This document shows, one piece after another, positions 25,143-33,627 of a stretch of 64,000 nt of DNA. Numbering within the stretch: position 1 is the stretch's first letter; the number at the start of each line of letters is the position of its first letter. A program made the position numbers and the translations under genes. This DNA is from Niastella sp966212235 (GTDB lineage: Bacteria; Bacteroidota; Bacteroidia; Chitinophagales; Chitinophagaceae): NCBI GenBank assembly GCA_966212235.1, contig CBIHPP010000006.1:248001-312000 (forward strand), in the 5' to 3' direction. Below the pieces are notes generated by a model. The model was given only the letters and a program-made list of their open reading frames with translations, was not told the origin of the DNA and made no database searches.

Positions 25143-25838
25143 ATGCTTAAAAACGCATTACATCCCTTATTACACCTTTTCATACCGCATCACTGCGCAG
25201 GCTGTGGAAGCGATATCATGAGCCGGCAACAGGTTCTATGCATGCATTGCATCAACCGGTTGCCGGTTACGGGATTTCACATGTATGCCGATAACCCGAT
25301 AGAAAAAATATTCTGGGGCCGCATGCAGGTTACTGCTGCAGCGAGCTACCTGTACTACTCAAAAGACTCATTGCTGCAACACATTGTTCATGAGTTAAAA
25401 TACAAAGGCAATAAAGAACTGGGTTATTTTATAGGCCGCAAAATGGGCGAAGCTTTATTACAAACCCATCGCTTTCATAACATAGAGGCCCTGGTTCCAT
25501 TACCGCTGTTTGCAGCCCGTGAACGCAAACGCGGCTACAACCAGGCACTCGTTTTATGCGAGGGCATGGCGGACGTTTTATCGCTTCCCATACTTAAACA
25601 GGTAATTCGCCGTGCTGCAAGCAGCGAAACCCAAACCAACAAGAACAGGATCGATCGGTGGTTGAATATGCAGGGAAAATTCGAATTGCATCAACCGGAA
25701 GCTATTGCCGGTAAACATGTTTTACTGATTGATGATGTTATTACCACCGGCGCCACCCTGGAAGCCTGCGGCCAGGCGATATTAACTGCGGCCAATACCC
25801 GCCTGAGCATTATGACAATGGCTTATACGGTAAAATAA
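25143..25838 (+). CDS. comF: ComF-family phosphoribosyltransferase-like protein
   Basis: 231 residues. An N-terminal zinc finger (HHCAGCGSDIMSRQQVLCMHC) is followed by the phosphoribosyltransferase fold with the PRPP loop LLIDDVITTGATLEACG near residue 195. The segment LVPLPLFAARERKRGYNQA is the standard ComF signature. In naturally competent bacteria ComF assists DNA import at the cytoplasmic side. It lies 111 bp after radA and may be cotranscribed with it. comEC is in the same window, but the three are not in one operon. Confidence 0.92.
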   Translation: MLKNALHPLLHLFIPHHCAGCGSDIMSRQQVLCMHCINRLPVTGFHMYADNPIEKIFWGRMQVTAAASYLYYSKDSLLQHIVHELKYKGNKELGYFIGRKMGEALLQTHRFHNIEALVPLPLFAARERKRGYNQALVLCEGMADVLSLPILKQVIRRAASSETQTNKNRIDRWLNMQGKFELHQPEAIAGKHVLLIDDVITTGATLEACGQAILTAANTRLSIMTMAYTVK

Positions 25839-25951
25839 CCAAACAATTTAACAGTACTCAACTCGTTTATAATATCACTAATAAATGGTTTCACGGCCTG
25901 ATTGCTCAACCACAAACCATTATATCTGAAAACATGTATTTTTACAGGAAC

Positions 25952-27346
25952 ATGAAATATATATTTGTTGCCATACTGCTTACCGGCGTTTTGATATCCT
26001 GCAAAAAGGAATCATTTATAACCAGCAGCACGGCTTCGCTGGCTACCAGCGCCGATAGCCTGCACTTTGATACGGTTTTTACTACTACAGGTTCTATAAC
26101 CAAATTCTTTCGAATATATAATCAAAATAACCAGAAGCTGCGGCTGAGCAAAGTTTCCCTTCGGGGCGGCAGCGCATCCCTGTTTAATATCAATGTCGAT
26201 GGTACACAAGGACCCGAGGTAACCAATATTGAACTGGATGCCAACGATAGCATATATGTTTTTGTAACCGTGAAAATTGATCCTACAGCTGTTAATTTGC
26301 CTTTTGTGGTTCAGGACAGCATACTGATCGATTATAACGGCAATGAGCGGTGGGTACAGCTGGATGCGTGGGGACAAAACGCCAACTTTATGCGTGCAAG
26401 GATCATTACCGGCAATGTAACGTGGACAAACAACAGGCCCTATGTTATTACCGGGGGCATGCTGGTTGATAAAAATGCCACCCTTACCATTGAAAAAGGA
26501 TGCCGTATTTACCTGCATGCCGATGCGCCTATTATTGTAGACGGCACTTTAAAAGTTACCGGTGAAAAATACGATAGCACCCGGGTGGTTTTTAAAGGCG
26601 ACAGGCTCGATGATCCCTATCGTGATTTCCCCGGCGGCTGGCCTGGTATTTATTTCCGGGAAACCAGTAAAGACAATACCCTGCAATACGCCAACATTCT
26701 AAACGCCTATCAGGGTATAGTAGCCGAAAAAGCTTCTGTAAACAGCAATCCGAAAGTTTTCCTGAGCGAATGCATTGTTGATAATTGTTACGATGCCGGT
26801 ATATTGGGCGTGCAATCTGCCATCAAAGCGCAGAACTGTCTTATCAGCAATTGCGGTAAAAACATCTTATTGGGTTATGGCGGCACGTATGATTTCAATC
26901 AATGTACCGCAGCAACTTATTCCAATACATATCTTCTGCATAAAGATCCCGTACTGGTGGTAACCAATTATTACAAAGAAGGAAATAACATATTTACTTC
27001 TAATTGTACGGCGAGTTTTAAAAATTGCATCTTCTGGGGCGAAAACGGTACAGCGGAGGATGAAGTAGTAACCGATAAACAAGGCAGCACCACGTTCAAT
27101 GTTTCCTTTCAAAATTGCTTGTGGAAAGTAAAGAACGATCCGGCCAACGTAACTAAATCAGGCATCATTCCCAATCAATCGCCTTTATTCGACACCATTA
27201 ATACCCAATCAAAAATGTACAACTTCCGGCTGCAGCCTGAATCGCCGGCTATAAATAAAGGTGTCAACACAGGTATCACCATCGATCTCGATGGCAAGTT
27301 GAGGAATGCCGGCCTGCCTGACCTGGGATGTTATGAAAAACAATAA
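25952..27346 (+). CDS. Surface lipoprotein with right-handed beta-helix
   Basis: 464 residues from the Met at 25952. The signal peptide ends in a lipobox (TGVLISC) followed by Lys-Lys, so it is a lipoprotein. Residues about 30-150 look like a beta-sandwich module (LHFDTVFTTTGSITKFFRIYN). The rest is made of Asn/Gly-rich repeats typical of parallel beta-helices (GGMLVDKNATLTIEKG, VFLSECIVDNC, FKNCIFWGENG), ending in a DLDGKLR...PDLGCYE motif common in Bacteroidota beta-helix proteins. Function unknown; possibly carbohydrate or surface binding. Confidence 0.82.
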   Translation: MKYIFVAILLTGVLISCKKESFITSSTASLATSADSLHFDTVFTTTGSITKFFRIYNQNNQKLRLSKVSLRGGSASLFNINVDGTQGPEVTNIELDANDSIYVFVTVKIDPTAVNLPFVVQDSILIDYNGNERWVQLDAWGQNANFMRARIITGNVTWTNNRPYVITGGMLVDKNATLTIEKGCRIYLHADAPIIVDGTLKVTGEKYDSTRVVFKGDRLDDPYRDFPGGWPGIYFRETSKDNTLQYANILNAYQGIVAEKASVNSNPKVFLSECIVDNCYDAGILGVQSAIKAQNCLISNCGKNILLGYGGTYDFNQCTAATYSNTYLLHKDPVLVVTNYYKEGNNIFTSNCTASFKNCIFWGENGTAEDEVVTDKQGSTTFNVSFQNCLWKVKNDPANVTKSGIIPNQSPLFDTINTQSKMYNFRLQPESPAINKGVNTGITIDLDGKLRNAGLPDLGCYEKQ

Positions 27347-27415
27347 ACGCTGCCCCACTCACCATTCACAACTAACCATTCATTACCCATCACATCCATT
27401 AACCATTATTTATCA
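27347..27415. repeat. ACCATT word repeat
   Basis: CACCATTCAC, AACCATTCAT, ACATCCATT and AACCATTATT follow one another within about 60 bp between the beta-helix gene and gpx. No stable inverted repeat. A TTTG-containing promoter-like stretch (CATCTTTG) lies at about 27438-27445. Confidence 0.5.
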
Positions 27416-27494
27416 AAGAGGCAACCATTTTAGTATCATCTTTGTATAGTACAAGTTACTTCACTACATACACTATACTTTAAATTTTATCAAT

Positions 27495-28010
27495 ATGATA
27501 CGTTTATTGCTTGTATCCCTGCTTTTTGTCGCTGCTCCTTCTATTTATGATTTTAAGGTTCCTGCACTTGATGGGGCTGGCACCATTGACTTTCAAAAGT
27601 ACAAAGGAAAAAAGATCATGATCGTGAATACGGCTTCCAAATGCGGCAATACGCCACAGTATGCTGAGCTGGAAAAATTATACGAACAGTATAAAGACAA
27701 ATTGGTGATCGTTGGTTTTCCGGCCAATAATTTTGGCGGTCAGGAACCCGGTTCCCGCGAAGAGATCCAGGAGTTTTGCAAAAAGAATTACGGTGTAACC
27801 TTCCCAATGGCAGAAAAAGTTTCTGTAAAGGGCGACGATATTCATCCTTTGTTCAAATACCTGGTAGCCGAAGCTGAGAAGAAAGGCATTACCAATCCCA
27901 TTAAATGGAATTTCACCAAGTTCCTGTTAGATGAAAAGGGCAACCTGATCACCGTGATCCATAACAAAACCAAAGTGACCAGCGAAGAAGTAACTAAATA
28001 TCTCAATTAA
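27495..28010 (+). CDS. Glutathione peroxidase-family thiol peroxidase
   Basis: 171 residues with a hydrophobic N-terminal leader (IRLLLVSLLFVAAPS), suggesting export. It reduces hydroperoxides. The peroxidatic residue is Cys, not selenocysteine, in NTASKCGNTPQYAELEKLY. The next conserved block is FPANNFGGQEPGS. A second Cys in EEIQEFCKKNYGVTFPM is in the position of the resolving Cys of thioredoxin-dependent GPx enzymes, and the conserved Trp is in KWNFTKFL. Thioredoxin rather than glutathione is the likely reductant (inference). Confidence 0.92.
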   Translation: MIRLLLVSLLFVAAPSIYDFKVPALDGAGTIDFQKYKGKKIMIVNTASKCGNTPQYAELEKLYEQYKDKLVIVGFPANNFGGQEPGSREEIQEFCKKNYGVTFPMAEKVSVKGDDIHPLFKYLVAEAEKKGITNPIKWNFTKFLLDEKGNLITVIHNKTKVTSEEVTKYLN

Positions 28011-28022
28011 GATACAACTACG

Positions 28023-28085
28023 AAGTAAGAGGTAAGAAGTCGGAAAATACGAAGAGCCGGAATTTCTTACCTCTTATCTCATACT
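28023..28085. repeat. TAAGAGGTAAGAAG word repeat with 13-bp perfect inverted repeat
   Basis: TAAGAGGTAAGAA (28026-28038) is perfectly complementary to 28064-28076, with a 25-nt loop. It follows the gpx stop by 15 bp and may act as its terminator although the T-run is weak. Confidence 0.6.
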
Positions 28086-28269
28086 TATTTTAAGGTCAGC
28101 CCTTTTATCCCTTCCCCTTGCACTACCCAGAAACCATGAGATAATGGTTTAGCCCCCCTGTTACTTAAGAGTTTTCTCTCATATTTCATCTGTAAATACC
28201 GGCATAAAATCGATTTTAAATGTCATTTGGACGAATAAAGTTCCCTTTGCGGGGATATATTATGATTTT

Positions 28270-28537
28270 TGAAACATCAATCCAATATCAGTTTAAAACG
28301 ATCCAGGTATCCTTAAAAAAACCGACTAAATCCAAGAAAGACCAATCCAGCAATCCTGTGAAAAAACGGAACATATCCTTGAGAAAAACCAATTAGAAGT
28401 ATCCAATCCATTGAAAAGCTGAACCAACCCACTTTTCCTGGTAACTCTTATGAAATGTGATCCTCTTCCTTCAAAAACCATTAAGAGTACAGCCGTAAAA
28501 GTATTTCATGAAGCCCCGAACGGGGCTTCTTTTTTTG
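28270..28537 (+). ncRNA. Candidate small RNA, ATCC-repeat rich, with orphan terminator (copy B)
   Basis: The segment from 28270 to the terminator has no credible frame. It contains ATCC at 28280, 28301, 28309, 28330, 28345, 28353, 28375, 28401, 28406 and 28460, ten times in about 185 nt where less than one is expected by chance. Five of the spacings are 21-26 nt. AAAAACC-like stretches alternate with them. The nearest plus-strand gene ends about 500 bp before the terminator. It shares TCCTGTGAAAA (28354-28364) with copy A at 6684-6694. The 5' end is unknown. Confidence 0.45.
28510..28537 (+). terminator. Strong intrinsic terminator without an upstream gene
   Basis: GAAGCCCCG (28510-28518) pairs perfectly with CGGGGCTTC (28521-28529) and is followed by eight T. 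Confidence 0.92.
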
Positions 28538-28569
28538 CAAAGGCCTGAGTATCTGTTTGCCTTTATTGT

Positions 28570-28650
28570 ATTGCCGACTCGTTGTCTTGTTTCCTTGATA
28601 CCTTATTACCTCGTTACCTCGTCTTCTTGCCTCATTCCCTTTTCCTACTT
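28570..28650. repeat. TTACCTCG word repeat before holB
   Basis: TTACCTCG occurs in tandem at 28606-28613 and 28614-28621, surrounded by related words (CCTTGATACC, CTTCTTGCCTC). It lies immediately upstream of the preferred holB start. Confidence 0.5.
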
Positions 28651-28663
28651 AACTTCGCCCCGC

Positions 28664-29872
28664 ATGTTATTTAAAAATGTTATAGGCCAGGCAGATGTAA
28701 AATTGCACCTTGTCAATATGGTGCAGCAAGACCGTATAAGTCACGCCCTGTTGTTTCTTGGCAAAGAAGGATGCGGCGCCCTGCCACTGGCTATTGCATT
28801 TGCACAATATATCGTTTGCGAAAAGGTAAACAGAAAGGGAACTGCTCCTGCCGGTCCTTCATTGTTTGGTGAAGAAGCGCCACCGCCCACTCAAAAGCAG
28901 GGAATGCCCGACGCCTGCGGTGAATGCCCATCCTGCCAAAAGATGCTTCAGCTCATGCACCCGGATGTCCATTTTTCTTATCCCGTAATTCCCCGAAAAT
29001 CAGGCGATAAGCCCCTGAGTTCAGATTACATCAGTGAATGGCGGGAATTTATTGCCCAATACCCATATGGTAACTCCTACGATTGGCTGCAATTTATTGG
29101 CGCTGAGAACAAACAGGGGAATATTTCGGCTCATGAATGTAATAACATCATCCACAAACTGAGTCTCAAAAGCTTTGAAAGCGGGTTTAAAATATTGTTG
29201 ATGTGGATGCCCGAATACCTGGGCAATGAAGGTAACAAGCTATTGAAACTCATTGAAGAACCGCCACCGGATACCTTATTTCTTTTAGTGGCAGAAAACG
29301 AGTCGCTGATCCTGCAAACCATTTTATCAAGGACCCAGCTGGTAAAAATACCCGCCCTTACCAATCAGGAAATTACCAGCGCCCTGGTTTCCAAGGCGAA
29401 CATGGCCGAAGACCCCGCCCGCCAGATTGCCCTGATCGCCGAAGGTAATTACCATGAAGCGTTGCAATTAATGCAACATGCCGATGAAGACTGGCAATCG
29501 CTGCTGCGTGAATGGCTGAATGCCATTTTAAAGGGTGGACCTATAGCACAGGTAAAATGGATTGACGAGGTGAGCAAACTGGGCCGGGAAAAACAGAAAC
29601 AATTCCTCAGATACTTTAATCACCTGCTCGAACAGGCCATCCGTCTGCAGGCCATGGGCGCCGATAACCTGCACCTCGCCGATAAGGATAAAGATTTTGC
29701 CGCCCGGCTGAATAAAATTGCCGGTTTTAACCAGCAACAGGCCATTATTGAAGAACTTGATAAAGCCAGTTATTATATAGAAAGGAACGCGAATCCCAAG
29801 ATGCTGTTCCATGCGCTTACCATTAAATTATACCATATTATCGCCGGAAAAGAGGCAACTACTATTATTTAG
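28664..29872 (+). CDS. holB: DNA polymerase III subunit delta'
   Basis: 402 residues from MLFKNVIGQADVKLHL (28664). The longer frame back to 28508 lies within the terminator and word repeat. It is a clamp-loader subunit. The AAA+ fold has a degenerate P-loop (LGKEGCGALPLA) as expected of the non-hydrolysing delta' subunit, a zinc-binding Cys group (ACGECPSCQKM), the segment NKLLKLIEEPPPDTLFLL and the sensor region ILSRTQLVKIPAL. ricT follows on the same strand after 404 bp, the gene order usual in Bacteroidota. Confidence 0.93.
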   Translation: MLFKNVIGQADVKLHLVNMVQQDRISHALLFLGKEGCGALPLAIAFAQYIVCEKVNRKGTAPAGPSLFGEEAPPPTQKQGMPDACGECPSCQKMLQLMHPDVHFSYPVIPRKSGDKPLSSDYISEWREFIAQYPYGNSYDWLQFIGAENKQGNISAHECNNIIHKLSLKSFESGFKILLMWMPEYLGNEGNKLLKLIEEPPPDTLFLLVAENESLILQTILSRTQLVKIPALTNQEITSALVSKANMAEDPARQIALIAEGNYHEALQLMQHADEDWQSLLREWLNAILKGGPIAQVKWIDEVSKLGREKQKQFLRYFNHLLEQAIRLQAMGADNLHLADKDKDFAARLNKIAGFNQQQAIIEELDKASYYIERNANPKMLFHALTIKLYHIIAGKEATTII

Positions 29873-30276
29873 CCGGCAATTCTCCCTACTTTTTATCTGC
29901 CTCCCGCTATAGCGCAAGGCACCCCAGGAAGCCCAAAACCTGCACTCCTTAACCCGTTTAGAATCAGCTATCATAACCTGTCCCTTTTGGCGTTAATAAC
30001 TTATATTTGTAAATCGGCCTGTAAAGCAGGATGCAGAAAAAATGTGAGATAGGGGTTGCATGCGAGCAGGATTTCAATATTACCAGGTTATCTTATTTCG
30101 CTATATTATTCATAAGTGCGTCTAATTCAATACATTACATCTTTGTAATTCGTAATTGAATGAATATAGGCGCCATCGTTTACCTGAAAGCATATAATAA
30201 GACCCTGCCTTTATTCTGCATGCGTTTTCCGGCCGACCATTAATAAATTTTGTAAATCGTTAATCCTAAATAGAGA
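29873..30276. other. Intergenic region holB/ricT
   Basis: 404 bp without a credible gene. A -7-like TATATTTG occurs at 30002-30009, but the nearest upstream TTTG is only 12 nt away, so a promoter is uncertain. No clear terminator for holB was found. Confidence 0.4.
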
Positions 30277-31530
30277 ATGGGATGTAGTTCATGTGGAACA
30301 GGCGGTAAAGTTGCCGGTTGTAAAAGCAATGGTGGTTGCAGCACGGGTGGTTGTAACAGGATGAATGTGCACGATTGGCTGAGTAACCTGCCTTTCAGCG
30401 ATCCTTCGGGAGGCTGTAAGATTGTAGAAATATCTTTCAATAACGGAAGCCGAAAAGACTTTTACCGGAATACCACTGTTCACTTATTCGAAAAAGGCGA
30501 CCTGGTTGCCGTAGAAGGCGTAAGCGGCTTCGATGTAGGCACCGTTAACGCCACTGGTGAAATTGTGCGTCTTCAAATGAAGAAAAGGAACGCCGACGAA
30601 ACCGACCCCGACACTAAAAAGATCTTACGCCGGGCCACTGATAAAGACATCGAGATCTGGCAACAAAATAAAGATCGCGAAAAAGAAGGCCTCCTCAAGG
30701 CCAGGGTTATCGCCCGGTCGCTGAACCTCGACATGAAGCTGACCGAGTTAGAAATCCAGGCCGATGGTCGTAAAGCAACCTTCTTTTATATCGCTGACGA
30801 CCGCGTCGATTTTCGCGAACTGATCAAGATCTACGCCAAGGAATACAGGGTAAAAGTAGAAATGCGGCAAATTGGCGCCCGCCAGGAAGCCGCAAAAGTA
30901 GGTGGTATTGGCAGTTGCGGCCGTGAGTTGTGCTGTAGTACCTGGTTAACTGATTTTAAATCGGTAAATACCACGGCTGCCCGCTACCAAAATCTTTCAA
31001 TCAATCAAAGCAAACTCAGCGGTCAGTGTGGCCGGTTAAAATGCTGCCTCAACTACGAACTGGATATTTACCTGGATGCCTTACAGCATTTTCCGGATAA
31101 TGCCGATACGTTGCAGATAAATAAAGGCACAGCCATCCTGGTAAAGAAAGATATATTCAAAAATCTCATGTGGTATACCCTGTCCGACAGCAATAAGCAG
31201 TATCCGCTGACTATTGAACGGGTTAGGAAAATTCAACAGATGAATCAACAGGGACAGGTGCCCGACGAACTGGAATATGTTGATGTAACCACACAAAAAC
31301 CCAAAGAGGTTGAACCGGAATTTGTAGATGTGGTTGGCCAGATCAGCTTACGCAGCCTGGAAAGAGCCGAAAAGAAAAAACGGCATCAACACCATCAACA
31401 AAAAGAACAACCACGTCAACAGCAACAACAACAAAAAGACCAGGGTCGTCAGCAACAACCGCAGCAGCGGCGTGATAACCGGCCACCTGCAAGAAGGGAC
31501 GACCGGCGACACAATCCACCGAAGAAATAA
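30277..31530 (+). CDS. ricT: RicT/YaaT-like PSP1-domain protein
   Basis: 417 residues. The PSP1 core contains the Cys groups IGSCGRELCCSTW and SGQCGRLKCCLNYE, which in Bacillus RicT help bind a 4Fe-4S centre in a complex affecting RNA processing. The N-terminus carries an extra Cys/Gly-rich stretch (MGCSSCGTGGKVAGCKSNGG) usual in Bacteroidota members. The last about 50 residues are a disordered, very Gln/Arg-rich tail with runs of Gln. RicA and RicF partners are not seen in the window. Often annotated in Bacteroidota near holB and gldH; gldH is not present here. Confidence 0.9.
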   Translation: MGCSSCGTGGKVAGCKSNGGCSTGGCNRMNVHDWLSNLPFSDPSGGCKIVEISFNNGSRKDFYRNTTVHLFEKGDLVAVEGVSGFDVGTVNATGEIVRLQMKKRNADETDPDTKKILRRATDKDIEIWQQNKDREKEGLLKARVIARSLNLDMKLTELEIQADGRKATFFYIADDRVDFRELIKIYAKEYRVKVEMRQIGARQEAAKVGGIGSCGRELCCSTWLTDFKSVNTTAARYQNLSINQSKLSGQCGRLKCCLNYELDIYLDALQHFPDNADTLQINKGTAILVKKDIFKNLMWYTLSDSNKQYPLTIERVRKIQQMNQQGQVPDELEYVDVTTQKPKEVEPEFVDVVGQISLRSLERAEKKKRHQHHQQKEQPRQQQQQQKDQGRQQQPQQRRDNRPPARRDDRRHNPPKK

Positions 31531-31566
31531 TGTGATAATTTGATAATGTGATAATATGCTAATGGA
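31531..31566. repeat. TGATAATN tandem repeat
   Basis: TGATAAT at 31533, 31541 and 31549, spaced exactly 8 bp, starts directly after the ricT stop codon. No stable hairpin. Confidence 0.55.
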
Positions 31567-31649
31567 ATACAGGCCGTTAACCGGTTGGTAATTGGCTATT
31601 GCCTATAACAGCTTTTTTGTATCTTGTTTTTAAATAAATCTCTATTACT

Positions 31650-32405
31650 ATGGCTCTGTTCAAATCCGGTAATCCTGCTCTCAACGAAAAGACATTTACC
31701 AAAAGCTTTACCTATACCGATACGGAGGCAATGACCGTTAAGGGAACGCTTAACAAGTTTGGTATCCTTTTCCTGATGACTATGGCTACAGCTGGTCTCG
31801 CCTGGAAAATGGTTTATTCCGGCGTTGATGTTACTACTTATATGTGGGTGAGTGTATTCGGTGCATTAGGCGTCGCGCTGATAATCGCCTTTAAAATGCA
31901 ATTGGCGCCGTACCTGGCACCTGTATACGCTTTGATAAAAGGATTTGCTGTAGGCGCTATTTCAGCATTTTATAATTACGCTTTTGAAAAAATAGCTCCC
32001 GATATCATAACACAGGCGGTTGCATTAACCTTCGGGGTTGTAATTGCCATGTTCCTGTTATACAAGTTCAACATCATTCGTGCAACGCAAACCTTCAAGA
32101 AAATAGTGATCACCGCTACAATGGGTATAGCCGTTTTCTATTTAATTGCCATTGGTTTGCACTTTGCCAATATCAATATTCCTTTTCTGCACGAAGGAAG
32201 CATGTTCGGTATCATTTTCTCATTAGTAGTGGTTGGCCTGGCTGCCATGAACCTGATACTCGATTTCGATATGATTGAGAATGGCGCCAAAGCAGGTGCT
32301 CCAAAATTCATGGAATGGTATGGCGCGTTCGGTTTACTGGTTACCATTGTATGGTTGTACCTGGAGATCTTACGCCTACTGTCGAAGTTCGCTTCAAGAA
32401 AATAA
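31650..32405 (+). CDS. Bax inhibitor-1/YccA-family membrane protein
   Basis: 251 residues with about seven membrane helices after a soluble N-terminal 45 residues. The family includes E. coli YccA, which restrains FtsH, and BsYetJ, a pH-dependent calcium leak channel. Recognisable parts are the segment AVGAISAFYNYAFEKIAPDI, the helix LTFGVVIAMFLLYKF and the C-terminal LDFDMIENGAKAGAPKFMEW with conserved acidic residues. Terminated by the bidirectional hairpin at 32429-32463. The actual role here is unknown. Confidence 0.9.
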   Translation: MALFKSGNPALNEKTFTKSFTYTDTEAMTVKGTLNKFGILFLMTMATAGLAWKMVYSGVDVTTYMWVSVFGALGVALIIAFKMQLAPYLAPVYALIKGFAVGAISAFYNYAFEKIAPDIITQAVALTFGVVIAMFLLYKFNIIRATQTFKKIVITATMGIAVFYLIAIGLHFANINIPFLHEGSMFGIIFSLVVVGLAAMNLILDFDMIENGAKAGAPKFMEWYGAFGLLVTIVWLYLEILRLLSKFASRK

Positions 32406-32428
32406 ACACACTTAGGCTCAAAATACTA

Positions 32429-32463
32429 AAGGCCGTCCCGATAATATCGGGACGGCCTTCTTA
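32429..32463. terminator. Bidirectional terminator containing a CCCGAT...ATCGGG palindrome
   Basis: A 14-bp perfect stem (AAGGCCGTCCCGAT at 32429-32442 with 32446-32459) between the convergent BI-1 and AIM24-like genes. The T-runs are short on both sides. Confidence 0.8.
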
Positions 32464-32503
32464 TTTATAGCCGAATTTCGTAATTCCTATTTCTTACCTC
32501 ATT

Positions 32504-33298
32504 CTACCAGCCATCACCATCCAGCATATTACCCAGGCCACCCAGTATGCTGCCTTCTTCTTTACGGCCACGTGGTCCGCCATAAGTTAAAATACGACCA
32601 GCCAGGCGGCTGATGGGCAGGGTTTGTATCCATATTTTACCAGGACCGCGCAACGTTGCAAAGAACAAGCCTTCACCACCAAACAAGGTGTTTTTAATGC
32701 CCCCTACAAATTGTATATCATATTCGATCGTTTGCGTATAGGCAACCAAACAACCGGTATCAATTTTCAGCAATTCACCGGGTTGTAAAACTTTTTCAAA
32801 TACGTGACCACCGGCATGCACAAAGGCCATTCCATCACCTTCCAGTTTTTGCATTATAAATCCTTCCCCACCAAACAAACCGGTACCCAGCTTGCGTTGA
32901 AACTCTATACCCACGCTAACACCTTTGGCTGCACACAGGAAAGCGTCTTTCTGTGCGATCAGTTTTCCGCCCAGTTCCATCAGGTCAAGCGCAATGATCT
33001 TACCAGGATATGGAGAAGCAAAACTTACCCGCTTTTTTCCCTGGCCTACATTTGAAAAAGCAGTCATAAACAAACTTTCACCAGTTAAAATACGCTTACC
33101 GGCAGACATCAGCTTGCCTAAAAATCCGGTCTGTGCCTTGGCGCCATCACCAAATATGGTTTCCATTTGAACGCCTTCATCCATCATCATAAAGGCGCCG
33201 CTTTCAGCAATAGCTGTTTCACCCGGATCGAGTTCTACTTCAACATATTGCATCTCTTCTCCGTAGATCTTGTAGTCTATTTCGTGATTTGTACGCAT
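32504..33298 (-). CDS. AIM24/TIGR00266 family protein
   Basis: 264 residues, soluble and rich in Gly and beta strands. It contains the family patterns VELDPGETAIAESGAFMMM, FGGEGFIMQKLEG and the near-repeat FGGEGLFFATLRGPG. The family is related to mitochondrial AIM24; its biochemical function is unknown. It is convergent with the BI-1-like gene. A short word region (AATTCCTATTTCTTACC, about 32476-32500) lies just past its stop. Confidence 0.9.
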   Translation of the reverse strand: MRTNHEIDYKIYGEEMQYVEVELDPGETAIAESGAFMMMDEGVQMETIFGDGAKAQTGFLGKLMSAGKRILTGESLFMTAFSNVGQGKKRVSFASPYPGKIIALDLMELGGKLIAQKDAFLCAAKGVSVGIEFQRKLGTGLFGGEGFIMQKLEGDGMAFVHAGGHVFEKVLQPGELLKIDTGCLVAYTQTIEYDIQFVGGIKNTLFGGEGLFFATLRGPGKIWIQTLPISRLAGRILTYGGPRGRKEEGSILGGLGNMLDGDGW

Positions 33299-33627
33299 GA
33301 AAATTTGTTTAAAGATTTATGAATCAGTTTATAGTTAAAACGGAAAACGTGAAAGAAGTCTCTGAATATCACACCTCTTACTTCTTTCCTGCAACCTCAG
33401 GCCTCCGCATGCCCCGCCGGAGTACCCTGGCAGCCGAAGGGCTTCATACCTCAGTCTCAGACCCGTTAGTCGCAAATTAATACCATTCGTTTCACCGGCC
33501 ATGATAATTTTTTTGGAATGACATAAACGGACTGCCGGCTGCAAATTAGCAAATTGATAAGTGGTTTGGTACCCCCATAATAATTCCTTTACCTTGCTGT
33601 GAAACTCATTTAACAAAAATTGCATAT
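33299..33627. other. Divergent region between the AIM24-like and M16 peptidase genes
   Basis: 329 bp without a credible gene. It holds pyrimidine-rich words (CACCTCTTACTTCTTTCC) and a GC-rich central part with CCGCCGG and CTGGCAGCC. No perfect promoter pair was identified. Confidence 0.4.

Noticed and set aside
28508..28663. Upstream extension of holB to 28508
   Set aside because: It would place the start inside the orphan terminator and translate word repeats; the family start matches the Met at 28664.
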